A DNA stretch of 64,000 nt from Girardinichthys multiradiatus. Taxonomy: Eukaryota; Chordata; Actinopteri; Cyprinodontiformes; Goodeidae. The position numbers and the translations under genes are program-made. The notes under the pieces were generated by a model that was not told the DNA's origin, ran no database searches, and saw nothing but the letters and a program-made list of their open reading frames with translations. The stretch's first letter is position 1. Every line of letters begins with the position of its first letter. Location of the stretch: positions 7,785,327 through 7,849,326 of the forward strand of contig NC_061817.1 of NCBI RefSeq assembly GCF_021462225.1. The letters are read 5' to 3'. Of this stretch, positions 11,209 through 23,103 are shown piece by piece.

Positions 11209-13039
11209 AGGTGAGGGGAACTCTACTGAGCCGAAGTCTGCTGTCTGTCTCCTCCTTATCTTTTCCTGATAACATCTTGGTGTCCTCTGTTTCTCACCAG
11301 GTGTCCGTTTTCATTGATTCTGGAGCGGACACTGAGCTCATGCACGAGGCTTTTGCCAAGAGTCATGGAATTGAACTTTTTCTTACACCCGACACCCATA
11401 ACATCCTGGCTCTGGATGGACATCGCCTCTCCAGCTCCCATCTGAGAACTGAAAAGGTTGGCCTGGTCCTTGGTGGAAATCATCAGGAGGAGATTTCCTT
11501 TCTCATTATCAGTTCACCTCAGTTACCCATTGTTCTGGGAGTTTCGTGGCTTAAGAGACATAACCCTCACATTGCCTGGCAGGCCCAAGAAATCTTGGGT
11601 TGGTCTAGGGTCTGTTCAGCTACCTGTTTGTCCTCCGCCAGAATTTTGTCCATCCCTGAAAACGCCATAGAAGAGACTTATCCTGACCTGTCTAAGGTTC
11701 TCCCAGAATATCATGATCTGAAGGAGGTTTTTAACAAGTCTCGCGCCATGGCACTTCCTCCCCACAGGCATTACAATTGTGCCATTGAACTCCTCCCAGG
11801 TACGTCTCCCCCTAGGGGGTGCCTCTATTGGTTGTCCAGGCCAGAGTATGAGGCCATGAAGAAGTACGTAGACGACTCCCTTAAAGCGGGGATTATTCAA
11901 CCCTCCTCATCTCCTGCTGGGGCTGGGTTCTTCTTTGTTGGCAAGAAGGACGGCTCCTTAAGACCATGCATCGACTATAGAGGTCTAAATGAGATCACGG
12001 TCAAGAATCGGTAACCTTTCTACTCATGAACTCAGCTTTTGACCACATTCAGGGGCCCAGTTTCTTCACCAAGCTGGACCTACGTAATGCATATTATTTA
12101 GTCTGCATTAGAGAGGGTGATGAGTGGAAAACAGCCTTCAACACCCCCACCGGCCACTACGAGTACTTGGTCATGCCTTTTGGCCTAACCAACGCCCCTG
12201 CTGTATTTAAAGCTTTGGTTAATGATGTCTTGAAGGACATGGTGGGACTTTTTGTGTTTGTGTACCTTGATGACATCTTGATTTATTTTCAAGACCAAGA
12301 GACGCATAAACTTCACGTTCGGTCTGTTCTTCTCCGACTTCTCCAGAATCACCTATTTGTCAAAGCTGAGAAGTGTGAATTTCGCACCACCTCCACTTCC
12401 TTCCTTCATTATTTCTCCCAATCAAGTCATTATGGATCCCTCAAAGGTTAAGGCAGTTTCAGAGTTGCCTATGCCTTTAGATTGCAAACAGTTACAAAGG
12501 TTTCTGGGGTTTGTTCATTTCTACCGCCGTTTTGTTCGCAACTACAGCCAGGTTGCTGCATCTCTTCACGCCATCACTTCACCCAAGGTCAGATTTGACT
12601 GGAATGATCAGGCAGAGAAGGCCTTTGGCAAGCTCAAGAACTTATTTACCACGCTCCAGTTCTCTGGTCCCCCAACCCAGAAAGGCAATTCATCGTTGAG
12701 GTTGATGCCTCTAGCACTGGGGTAGGTGCGATCCTAAGCCAAAGATCCCTGGAGGGCCGGGTTCACCCTTGTGCTTTCTTCTCCAGATCACTGTCTCATG
12801 CTGAACGCAACTATGATGTGGGGGATCGAGAACTCCGACCAGTCAAGCTGGGCCTTGAGGAATGAAGGCACTGGTTGGAGGGGTCGAAGGAGCCGTTTGT
12901 CGTCTGGACTGACCATAAGAACTTGGAGTATCTGAAGATGGCTAAGCGCCTAAACTCTAGGCAAGCCAGATGGGCTCTTTTTTTTAAACCCGGAACGAAG
13001 AACATGAAACCGGATGCCTTATCTAGAATCAGAAGATAG
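11142..13039 (+). pseudogene. pol: pol: protease, reverse transcriptase, RNase H; integrase absent
   Basis: Domains in order: aspartic protease (FIDSGAD at about 11312-11332), reverse transcriptase (KLDLRNAY near 12072, MPFGLTNAP near 12174, catalytic YLDD near 12261) and RNase H ([10 protein letters not shown] near 12704, [13 protein letters not shown] near 12897, ending PDALSR near 13010-13027). The frame is broken by TAA at about 12012 and a nearby 1-base loss, again near 12405, and more than once in RNase H; the run ends at TAG 13037-13039. A complete pol would continue into integrase, but sequence 3' of PDALSR jumps straight to LTR-like DNA at 13049. It is a dead relic; its family is clear. 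Confidence 0.9.
11199..11232 (+). promoter_or_regulatory. Stem-loop spanning the gag stop codon, possible -1 frameshift signal
   Basis: GGCTCAGTAGAG at 11199-11210 is followed by a 10-base loop and its exact complement CTCTACTGAGCC at 11221-11232. The stem contains the gag TAG and begins 2 bases after TTAAAAGGG (11188-11196). Pol is open through this point in the -1 frame. Layout fits programmed -1 frameshifting, but the slip site is not a canonical heptamer. Confidence 0.45.
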
Positions 13040-13048
13040 AATAGAAGG

Positions 13049-13399
13049 CAGTTTCTGTTCTGCCACTAAACCACCGAGTTTTGGATCTTCCCCCCCTGTC
13101 GGCAATCCGACATCTGGCTGCGGTGTGTTCTGCACCGCCCGGACCACCAGGACCACATCCCGCAAAGGAGCCTATTCTGATTCCTCTGCCCTACATGGAC
13201 TCTGTGAAGGTGCGTGGCTTCTTTGGACACACATTTACCCAAGCTATTTTCAAGTCACTTATCTGCCTCTCCATTCCCAGTGATCCCGGGTTCCAGGCTG
13301 GTGGTTTCCTGATTTTCTGTGCGCTGCTCCTGAATAAATCTTTTAACTGTTTAACGCGTTACTGGCTGAAATTCTGGGTCCTCCGTCCTGAACGTTACA
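13049..13399 (+). repeat. Truncated 3' LTR of the gypsy element
   Basis: Aligns with 5' LTR positions from about 10117 onward, sharing the ACCACCGAGTTTTGGATCT box, the AATAAA signal and the terminal CGTTACA. The first ~345 bp of LTR are missing. A block of about 155 bp at roughly 13095-13250 has no counterpart in the 5' LTR, which instead shows a C-then-T run at that position. Confidence 0.85.
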
Positions 13400-13404
13400 G
13401 TGTC

Positions 13405-13927
13405 ACAGAAATTCATATCTCACATGGGACTTTTCTGTCTTGAAACCCACAAACATGCTGTCACTTGACATGTCCTCTTCCACCCCTCTGCTCCAGGTCT
13501 TTTTATATCAGTACTGACTACACTACATCATTGTAAAGGGAATCCCTCCATCACTGACTCTTACTCAATGTTTCCTTTCCACTAATTAAACAGTGACACA
13601 CAGTGTCCCCACACTGCAACTGTGTTTATGTAATTTATGGATTCATAGTGCTGATTTCTATTTGAAAATCAATCCAGGGATTATAAATACTGTTTCCCCA
13701 ACTATCCATACTGGCAATTAAAGGTTTCCCTCATAGAAAGCTGCTAGGATTTGGTGGAAAAGTTGAAAAGTTTTAATATTATAAAGATTTTAACTCTTTT
13801 GTCCGTTAGCCCCACACACCTGATGTAACTGCCAGCTTTAATGAGCAAAGGTGTGGGTGTGTGGTGTTGCTGTGATCAAAGGACATTATTCATCCGTCCC
13901 TGTTGTCTCCCCTCAGGGGGCCTAATT

Positions 13928-13966
<39 letters not shown>

Positions 13967-14730
13967 AACACAAACATGCTCTGTGATGTTTGCTGCTGCT
14001 TGGTGTGTCAAACAACAAATCAGACAAGAAAGGAAGACAGGGTAACATTTCTATAGAATCATTTATGACTTTTTCAAATTACTTTTTTGTTTAGCTATGG
14101 TTTAATTCCCACAGTAATTTCCTTATTTTCCACCTAATAAACTACAGGGCTTAGCAATCTGTCACAGACTTACCACTGCAGATTCAAACTGTGCATTTAT
14201 ATTTATGTGCACATACTGTATCAATGTTTTCAGTACCAAGATAATTTGTTTTTGTGTCTCTGTAATTGGCTGTGGAGGGAGAAGAGTGCGATAATAGCAT
14301 CACCGGGGTGTTGTCAGATCCCCTATTACATCAGTAACACTGTCCGCAGTGAGAATCCCACGGAAGCACTTTACTTGTTAGCTCTTCTCACTTTGTATTC
14401 TTCGTGTATAGGGTTTGTGTAAATATGGGCCTGTAAACACAGGAAAACTTGAGTGTGCGTGAGAGCATGCATCTACATTGGATGTGAGTAAGTTTCCAAT
14501 AGCTGGATTCAGCTGTCTCGAAGATGAGAAATGGCCCCTCACTTCTCAAAGGGGAATCAATTTGGATGAATATGTGCAACTACAGGCAATAGAGCTGTTA
14601 GCTGAGAATATGAGTGTTATTTTCACTCTTTTATTTTTTTGATATAACTCCATTGACTGGATTTCTCAGTCAGGAATTGCAACAACACCTTTGCACCAAG
14701 GAATACAATAAAGACTTTCATACAAAGTTA
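13405..14730. other. No gene recognised; contains a CA microsatellite
   Basis: AT-rich sequence with no coding motif. A (CA)n run lies at 13929-13964. The stretch ends at the TA target of the next Tc1 fragment. Confidence 0.55.
13929..13964. repeat. (CA)18 microsatellite
   Basis: Uninterrupted dinucleotide run, likely length-polymorphic. Confidence 0.97.
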
Positions 14731-15064
14731 CAGTGCCTTGCAAAAGTAGCTACACCCCTTGAACTTTTTCCCATTTTATCATATTACAACCACAAACTGT
14801 ATTTTACAGGGATTTTACAAACCTTACATAATTTTTTAACAAATATAAATCGTGTTCTGTACCCTTTACTCTGATAGCGCTATAAAAAGGCCAAAGGAAA
14901 GCCACTGAAAAAGAAAGCCATAAGAGGTGCTGTTTGCAGATTACCACAATTCTTGTAGGGGACACATTCAAAAGTGTGGAACACCACACCAAACAAAACA
15001 TTTTAGTGCACATGCAAAACACTATGTGTGGCAGAAAACTAACTGCACATCACCCTGAACAGAC
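14731..15064 (+). mobile_element. Tc1-like element, 5' end with internal deletion (family B)
   Basis: Begins with CAGTGCCTTGCAAAAG after a TA at 14729-14730 and continues through about 130 bp of terminal repeat. It then jumps to the middle of a Tc1 transposase gene: 14898-15060 reads as a decayed version of the stretch leading to the WSDET motif and on to NTAHHPEHT, with stops and small deletions. The N-terminal half of the gene is gone. Similarity stops at about 15064. The matching 3' end is probably the fragment at 17036-17310. Confidence 0.75.
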
Positions 15065-17035
15065 CATCTTTCGTTGTTCGATGAGCTAACCCCTCCCTCC
15101 TACTTCCCCATGTCTAAAGGGATTGCTCAATCCAGCTCTCCATCCAACGGGTCCGGACTTCCCTAAACCTGAAAGATCTTACTAAGCAGGTTTACTGAAA
15201 GTTCTGTTTAAGCTGGTGTCGGGAAATGACTCGCCTAGCCTCTGACAGCCTTCATACAAAAGTCTCGCCCTTCTTCAACTGGAGGTCCGGGCGACCGAGT
15301 AGCCTCTCGCAGTCATCCACGCCTTCGACAGTCACTTTTGTTCACGGCTGCTCATTCCCTAATTTACAACTGGCTCTTGGTATATGGGCTAGGTTAATTT
15401 TAGTAGCTCAGCACGAGCCCCAAGGGCGCAGTTTTAACAAACTTGACTAAGGCAAACTATAAAAACCTCCTAAAATATCTGAGAACCAGGCAACAAGACT
15501 TTTTACCACCAATGAAAAACCAACAATACGGTGACTCAAATAATTGAATGTCCACGATTTAACTAGAATTTTATATGCTTTCTTTAATTAGTAACGCTTT
15601 TGCAGGGGTCAGTGACAGCTTAAATTTGGCAACACAAAATAATTTCAATAATAGAAATGAATCAATCAACTCAACCTGTCTTTCCCTGATGCTGAAACTA
15701 GTGGGTTTGATGAGGCTTTGAAGACGGAGGCTCATCCATGCACCTGATGGAGAAAAATTCTTCTGGTAACAACGAGTGGTTTCTTGAAGGGAATACGACT
15801 TAATCTTCAGTTTTCTTCCTTTAAGTGTCAGGCACTGATGCTCCAGGCTTTGATGGTTAAACAGGATCTTTGTTGTCATATGTCTCCGAAGACAGTAGTT
15901 TCCAGAGGCTGAAAAATTGAAGGAAACCCGGAGACATAAATGAGGTTGATTCAGGACTTCCAGAAGCCTGAAACTTAGAGCAATCAGCTGTTCACCGATC
16001 AAGTTCACTTCTGTTGTCTGGATAAAAAGGTTTTAGATGAAATCAGATTTTTAATTTTGAGGCACAGTCCTTTCTGGGCCCACGGATTGATCCTCTTTTT
16101 AATGCAGTCGATCAGTTGGGCTGTGTCTTTGTTCCTTTTCCATCCAAGCTTATCTTCTCCGTCCGAACTTGTTCGCTGGTCATCTGCGAGGAAACAACCC
16201 CGTTTCTGCTCTCATCATTGTTTTTATAGCGCTTGATGCCTTCACCGGTCAGGCCCTTATTAGGCTTCTTAGTTATTGCGCAACCTAATCATCTCAGCTT
16301 CTTGATCATTGCTCAATACTTTAGTCATGGTCATTGTGACCTACTGTTTCTGTTTCTCAGCCTGGGAGATGCTAATAATAGCCACGCTGGTCTGTAGTTG
16401 CATCCTCCCTTCCTCCCGTCGCTGTCAGCATGCAGCTGCTCTCGTCACTCTGTCATCCTCCAGTTCTTTCCCTAATCTGCTCAGTTTTAAACTTTACACA
16501 GTATTACACATTTCATTCTTCAGCTTTCAACATTTACTTTAAAACACTGTTGCAAAACCATTACTTCATTCTTTTTATTCATGCTTTACAAATGATTAAT
16601 GTTATATTTCTTTCATATATATATAGCTGATTGAGAATGTCAAACCTTAATGTTTTTCCTCTAATTCTCAGTTCTTAACCACATTTCAATCATACATCTT
16701 TTAACTTGTTAATCAAAGACTACTAATTTTATTCAATACATGTGAAAGAATATAAAATCATCATACATCATTTCTTTGGATATACTTGTTAATATGTTTT
16801 GCAAAAGATAAGACAGATAACATGTGGCAGATAATATGTGGCTCCACACAGGCCTCTCCAGTCTCTCAGGTCCAGAATATGAGAGCATGCTTGTTTCACT
16901 CCTCACTGCTTCAACTGTGTGTTTTAATAATTATTGCACATAAGGATATAAGGATATTTAGTGTAACTTTTATGGAGTTAACTGTGAGCAGTTACTAAGT
17001 GTTGAATGGATTACATGGAAAGATCTCGCCTTATT
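15065..17035. other. Unidentified 2-kb segment between two Tc1 pieces
   Basis: This segment is less AT-rich than its surroundings over 15065-16440. On the minus strand it has a TATA-like CGCTATAAAAACA near 16226 and an open frame of 145 codons at 15571-16008 that I cannot assign. The 16440-17035 part is AT-rich again. Its position between halves of a Tc1 element suggests it arrived by insertion, perhaps as a retroelement, but I see no clear LTR pair, TIR or target duplication. It could equally be ordinary DNA between unrelated Tc1 scraps. Confidence 0.35.
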
Positions 17036-17310
17036 TTGACACATCTCAACAGTTTGTAGCTGTATAACACTGTAAAAGACATATCTCCAAAATAGTTGCA
17101 TTTTGTAATTGCAAAAGAAAGGTGGTTGTACACATTACCAAGTTGGGAAATACAAATAAGCACGACTTCTCAGATTTGTATGCATAAAAAATCTTGAGTC
17201 ATTTTCCTTTTACATAATTATGTACTGCTTTGTGTCGGTCTATCAAATAAAATAAAAAGTAATTACATCAAAGTTGGCGCTTTGACAAAATTTTGAAAAG
17301 TTTATCGTGT
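17036..17310 (+). mobile_element. Tc1-like 3' end (family B), decayed
   Basis: The stretch ending TGTAATTGCAAAAGAAAGG at about 17104-17122 matches the last codons of a Tc1 transposase (LAAVIAAKGG region). The following 190 bp resemble the terminal repeat of the family at 14731, including TTTGTGTCGGTCTATCAAAT and GACAAAATTTTGAAAAG. The extreme terminus and TA are not recognisable. Confidence 0.6.
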
Positions 17311-17340
17311 GACTCCTTTTAGCAATTCACTGTACATACA

Positions 17341-17585
17341 GTCATATTCAATAAATTATAATATTAATATCATTTATTTCAGTAACACGCATTATATATA
17401 TTAAATACACACAGACCAATGTTTTCAAACCTTTATTTATGTTAATTATGATGATTTTCTGCTTACTGAAAATGTAAATGCAACAATTAAAATTAGAATA
17501 TTACATTAGACCAATAAAGAAAAACAAAAATATTTCTTGAACATAAATGTGGGCTTAATGAAAAGTATGTTTAATAATTGCCTAA
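17341..17585 (-). mobile_element. Tc1-like terminal repeat fragment (family C relative)
   Basis: Segments such as ACACACAGACCAATGTTTTC and AAAATTAGAATATTACATTA, in this order and spacing, match the ~200-bp terminal repeats of the Tc1 family whose members lie at 26262 and 45582. No transposase follows. It is an old, truncated end. Confidence 0.5.
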
Positions 17586-17589
17586 AGGT

Positions 17590-20282
17590 TGTCAAAAGTA
17601 TTTCAAAAGTAATATCTGCAAATTAGCCTCATCAGAATGCATATTCAAATATATTTAATATGACTGTATAAGTACTTTAGGTGAGGTACAACAGAAAGTT
17701 TTAATGATTGTACACCAGAGCATCTTTCTCAATCTCAATTTGACTAATACAAGTGAATAAGTTTAATACCTTATGTTATAGAACGATGGAAACATGAATT
17801 AATTTAAAATACTTCTGTTCTGTTGACATTTGCCTGTCTTTAATCTCCTTACTCACTTCATCTTGCATTTCATCCTTGAGCAGCGGCTTACTTCATCTCA
17901 GTGCTGTTTGCAGCCTTATAAGTTAAACCAAACCTTTTTATCTTCCTTTTTCCAAATTACCGCTGCTGTGAGAGATGGTGTACTTTTTATATTGGCCTGT
18001 GACGTGCAGATATTGATCAGGCTGTGTCATGTATTTGCATGCACAGAGTGTCATTCCTTGTTCACTTTCATTAAAATTTCCTAAACATTTTAATGGCTGA
18101 ATGAAATACTTTTCCAGACTGAAACTGTCTGTCCTTTTTAGTAAATTTTTGGCTGATGTCATTATTTCTTCACAGATGTTTTGTCACTCTGATGTGTTAA
18201 ATGTGGATAAATCATCAGACGCTGGCTAAAATTGTATGTCTCATTGTATTTGGGTTGTGTAAAACACTGGCTGTTGGACAAGTGTGTGAGAGGATTCCTT
18301 TTTTAGACTGACAAGTGGATACATTTCACCACTAAACTGTCTTATTTCCATGCCAACCTAAGCCAAAACCTAGACTAATGGTAAAAAAATCAACTTCTGT
18401 TATAGGTACAGCGCATCTATCATGTATTTAAAGGCCAAAAGAATTATAATCTCAGTGTAATTTGGATCTACAAATAATATATTGGTTTGGCCCAAGGTTC
18501 TATGAGTGCTGCTACAGTTTCATTTAGGGGTCCATTTCTTGCTCTATTTGTACTTGTATTCTGTAAGTGAAATGTTACAGTGTGCATAAAAGTAAGCCTG
18601 ATAAGCCCTACAGGTATTAGAAGCAATTTCCAACTAAATTTACATAACTGAAATAAATCAAGTATAGCTCCATACTTATGAAGTCTTACTGCAAACCTCT
18701 GGTACCTCTATGAAGGTAAGGCATAAAATAATGTATTTTTTAGTGGAAACATTATCACAACTGCTACTATGGCTGATTTATTTATGATTAAACAAAGACA
18801 AAATCCAATCATTTGAGCCTTGCCAAAATCTTTTTCTAAATGAACATTGAAAAACACAAACATGAAAATGATTTAGAAACCCTTGGTGAAGTCTTGGATT
18901 GTATTCATCAATATCTTGACTCTCACTGCAGCAAATGTGGACTGAATCAGTTGAAGCATATTTGTTCCACAAAGGTTTTAGTAGGCAATGTGCCAGATGG
19001 AGCTGGCATTTGGGCACAAATTAGCCAAATGTGCCAAAACTGAGCCAAATATGTTTTTCACCTCGTAAAAGGGAATATGGTGAAATAAAAGTGCTGGTTT
19101 TCATTGTAGGAGTCCTTCTGCATGTAACAGCATTTGGTCATAACATTTACCCTGTGTATTAACACAATGTGCCATTCTGCATTGCTTTAAATCAATGTCA
19201 TGAAAATAAATCAAACTAAATTGTTTTATTTTGTCTCCAAGTAGAGGGATTTTATTGAAAAAAAGAATAATCCTTGACAAACTATGTAAACCAATGTACA
19301 AAAAAATATTCTATGAAAATTATGAATACAAATGTAAACAAAAGGCTTATCAATGAAAAACTGTTCCCTGATAAACACCTCACCGTCAAAGTTGTCAGCT
19401 ACTCTGCAGGAAACAAATAAGCATATTGCACTATCACAACCTATTATAAGTATATGTCCTTTTTGTTAAACCCCTATAATGTCCTCTTGTAAGGGAATGA
19501 GGAAAAAAAAAAAAGTCAATGTCTAATGTGATTTTAGTAGGCGGAGAAAAAAAACACCAGCAGGCTTAAATTGGGACACAACAGCAGAAATGATTAAATT
19601 ACCACTAAAATATGGTAATCCAGGTGCTTCTGTGGCTGATGGGGCTACTAACAGGAGGCCCTGACCAGTCAGTCAGTTATATTATGTCCTAATGAATGTC
19701 TACATTTTTATAAAATAAATTTAATGATAATTCCTTTTTTCTCTGTGTTTAAACTGTATATTTGTGCTTTCCGCTTACTATTTCCTTAAGAACAGCTTTC
19801 AAATAACTGCATTAATCAGTAAGACACTTCAACTAGTTCTAGTCGATGATTTTTTTCCCCCCAGACTATTAATACCATCTAGTGTTACTCAAATTCCTGA
19901 GCCACACACACATGAGTTTAAACACTGTTCCCTCAAGGGTGCTGACATGATAACATATATGTTGACATAAAAAATGTATTTGTAACACATAGTGCATCAA
20001 TTAGCTGATTTTCTCCGCACAGACAATCAGATAGGATGGGTTAGATGACAGATTGTTGAAAATTAACTGAAATTTTCAGGAATTCTTTTGGTTTAAGGTT
20101 TACGCCATCTTATGCCTGCAGCTTCAGCCCCGCTGTAAAAATATTCCCCATCAAGTTCTGGAAATGGCTTCCCATCTTCCACATTCATATCACCCTCAAA
20201 TTTGAGGTAGATTTAAAGAATTTGAAACACAAAAAATTGGTGATACATATGAGTAACCTACACATTCTCACAGTGAACTGGC
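17590..20282. other. No gene recognised
   Basis: AT-rich DNA with short motif-free frames only. I see no splice-flanked exon or transposon end that I can defend over this 2.7 kb. Confidence 0.55.
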
Positions 20283-20285
20283 TAA

Positions 20286-21001
20286 GGCCCTGTCCCAATA
20301 CTCGCACTTCCACCCTTGTGTCCCTGAATTGCGCGTTCCCGTTGATGGGTTCGAGTGCGTAGTGTGTCCCACTTCTCCAGAGTGGTCCTTAGCCCCGCCC
20401 CCTTTGTGCCCTCAATCCGCACTTTGGCGAAGCCTGCATCTAAGCGGACTTCGCCGAAGTATATTACCCACAATTCACTGCTGCAGGTGACGTTCTGAGC
20501 AAAAACCAATCACAACCATCAACGTAATCAGCCATCAAATCAGAATAATAGGAACTGCGTAAACTTTAGACAACAAGCTGACAAATATTTTTTTTTTACT
20601 GGTTTTCCAGGCTCAACATTGTAAGATACCACTGGGTTCAGAGTGAGTCTGGGCAGTCAGTAGGTCATAACACTGAAGTTACCTTTCAAACAAACACTGG
20701 CACGGCGAGAGTCTGGTGTATAAGCCTCCGTCGCTTCCTGCACTTTCTTCTCAAAACAATTACTTGTTGCAGTTTTAAATAGTTTTTTTATCAGCAAGAC
20801 TGTGAAAACAGCACTGGTTCCCGCCGTTTTTGATGTTGCAGTTACGGTGCAGAGATGCAAGTCAATGACGTAACCCCTACTGTCCCAATTCTCCAATTTT
20901 GCACGCTTGTAACCTGCGCACTTCAACCCTTACATGCACTTGTACAAAGTACACACTTCATAGAGGGGCGTAGGGTGTAGTGTGGGTATTGGGACAGGGC
21001 C
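20286..21001. mobile_element. Non-autonomous TIR transposon with TAA duplications, PIF/Harbinger-like
   Basis: The two ends are exact inverted repeats of GGCCCTGTCCCAATAC, with weaker similarity continuing inward. The element is flanked by TAA at 20283-20285 and 21002-21004. Three-base T(A/T)A target duplications are typical of PIF/Harbinger elements; the related ISL2EU group has similar GC-rich ends, so the family is not certain. The 716-bp interior is clearly GC-richer than its surroundings and contains no transposase, so it depended on an autonomous relative. Confidence 0.75.
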
Positions 21002-21181
21002 TAAGTGTGACATGAAGTACTGTTTGACATTGCATGGAAGAGGGGTCTGTTCCTCTTCAATTCATTGGTGGATGAACCAGTTAGGAGGGATGATGAGCAG
21101 CAAGGGTGGAGTTTTCCCTTAGAGGGAGAGGAAAGCATTTGAGAGTGAGATGACTCGTCACATCAAAACAGGGATGACCAT

Positions 21182-21773
21182 TGTTGAGGTTGGAAAACTT
21201 TACTGGCCGTCAGTTAACTCTTACATTACTCCTCACCTCTCCCCGACTCTTTTTATTTGGCACCCAAAGGACAATCCTCAGTCAAAGATCAGTTGTACGT
21301 TTCCACAAGTTTATTAAAACCAATCTGAATTCAGAGAGGGGACACACACTTACACTGGTACCTGGAAACGTCTGTGTATTGTCCGTTTTGGAGGGGCCAC
21401 AATACCTTTATATACCCCTCGCTGCTATGCAGTACACATACACAATCATTCTATCTGTGAATATCTCCCCAGCAACCATATCCTCATATCCAAATAAGGA
21501 GTACTTCTAGTTCTTCTCTTATAACAAACTTATCCTGTCTGGGTCCAACCTTGTCTCCTTCCCCAATTTATGACCTTGCCCTCTCTGTGTGCTGTACTCC
21601 CCTGTCTTCTTCTCCCCCATCGGTGATTCCTTGTCCTTCACTAATTTATGACTTTGGACTCTATGCTTCACTCCCTAAGCTTGAACCCCTCTGCTCTATG
21701 TACACATGCCAGTTACACACATAGATGGTTTATATTACACACATAAATAGTTTATATTCTACACTTGTCAAAG
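21182..21773 (-). repeat. Putative solo LTR of a retroviral-type or gypsy element
   Basis: Read on the minus strand it starts TGTAGAATATAAAC and ends CCTCAACA. A TATA box (GGTATATAAAGG) lies near 21402-21413 and an AATAAA signal near 21312, with about 90 bp between, like a U3-R-U5 layout. No internal coding region or second LTR is nearby, and I found no matching target duplication, so borders and family remain unsure. Confidence 0.4.
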
Positions 21774-21780
21774 CCATCAG

Positions 21781-23100
21781 TTTGCTGTGTCATTAACACA
21801 TTAATGTAATGTGTAGAAGAAATGTTATAAATCCTGTGCTCGTTAATGTACAGCCAAATAATTCAGCAAGGTTTGGAGAGTCACATTCAGTTTCAATTAT
21901 TAAACACTAAATTGTAACATCTTTATATTTGGGTGGCTTACACTGTTCTGTGCTGGATCAGAGCAAGGGGTGAGATGTGCTTTTAAAACAGTTTGTTGCT
22001 TAAGGATTGACTATGTTGACCAGTGTTGACAACCTATCAACAGATGTCATTGCAGTTAGCCATTACTCAGACCCTTCTAAACATGAATCTAATGAATGGT
22101 AAAGGCTGGCCACTGGCTGATCCTCTCAAAGTCCCGTCAGGATGTATTTGTAAAATTTGCTTTGTCAAAAATAAATCACTCCACTTCCCCTGTCAGATTT
22201 TGGCTCATATTGATTTTATACAAACAAATAAAATGCATGATTAAATTTACTGAAGTTTACCGTTTGCTAGCTGGAACAAATGGTAAAAATCAACTCGGAC
22301 TTAAGAAAAATAAATATAACTATAAATAAATCAATCAATAAAAATATCCATAATTATCTCTCTTAGTTTAAGCTGGTCCCAAGCTCAAAAAACAAGAATG
22401 AGTTATCACATAAAAAATAGTAAAAATCTTTGATTCTAAATATAACTAGAATTAGGCTTTTTTACAATTCTTTTGCATCTCCTAGGACTCCATTCCTTTC
22501 TCCTACTACATCTTTTACAATGACATGTCCTGGGCCAATTCTACAAATTAGATGACATTATTTAGAGACTTACAGGAACTTTAAAGACAGCCAATACCTA
22601 TATCTCTACAGAGGAGTTAGAAACAACGTGTCTCTAGCATTTTCTGTTTGAAATTGGGTCTAATAATGTTTAATCTTCATGTTCTTTTACTTTCTGATTC
22701 ACAAAATTACGTAAAGCATGGACCCTTTTCACCCATGGTACCTTTTATCTAAACAGTACCACTATTAGCTAAATAGAAACATCCACAGGTAATTTAGCTT
22801 CTATCTGCACTTTAACTGACTGGTGTTTTTAAAATGAACAATTATATCAATTTGGAATTTCATCATCTAAATTTGTGTTACAATTGATTTTTCTGGCTAT
22901 GTTTTATTGTAGCTTATATTTTTCTGAAGGATTTTTTTTTTTTTTTATATTTACACTGTGCTTCATGCTTCACTCTGACTTTACTTAATTTACAAATCAA
23001 GGCACATCACCTCAAGAACGTTGTACTGGTGGTGGCCAGTTGGGGCCTATTTACAATCTATGGGATGCACACTGAAAAAAAAACAAAAAAAAAAAACATG
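21781..23100. other. No gene recognised
   Basis: AT-rich DNA with poly-T at 22929-22945 and an A-rich run (about 23075-23098) directly abutting the truncated Tc1 end. No coding motif seen. Confidence 0.55.
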
Positions 23101-23103
23101 ATG

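Larger units (their letters stand above)
9771..13399 (+). mobile_element. Ty3/gypsy (sushi-like) LTR retrotransposon, internally deleted
   Basis: An LTR retrotransposon of 3,629 bp flanked by a perfect 5-bp duplication, GTGTC, at 9766-9770 and 13400-13404. In order it has a 5' LTR, gag with a zinc knuckle, protease, reverse transcriptase and RNase H, then an abrupt jump into the 3' LTR. Integrase, any chromodomain, the polypurine tract and the front of the 3' LTR are missing. Intact duplications outside and missing material inside mean it inserted complete and was deleted later. The gag and RT sequences resemble the sushi group, from which the vertebrate PEG10 and RTL genes derive. Several stops and frameshifts make it non-autonomous. 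Confidence 0.92.

Noticed and set aside
15571..16008. Minus-strand frame of 145 codons
   Set aside because: No recognisable motif and within an unidentified segment; kept only as part of that segment's description.
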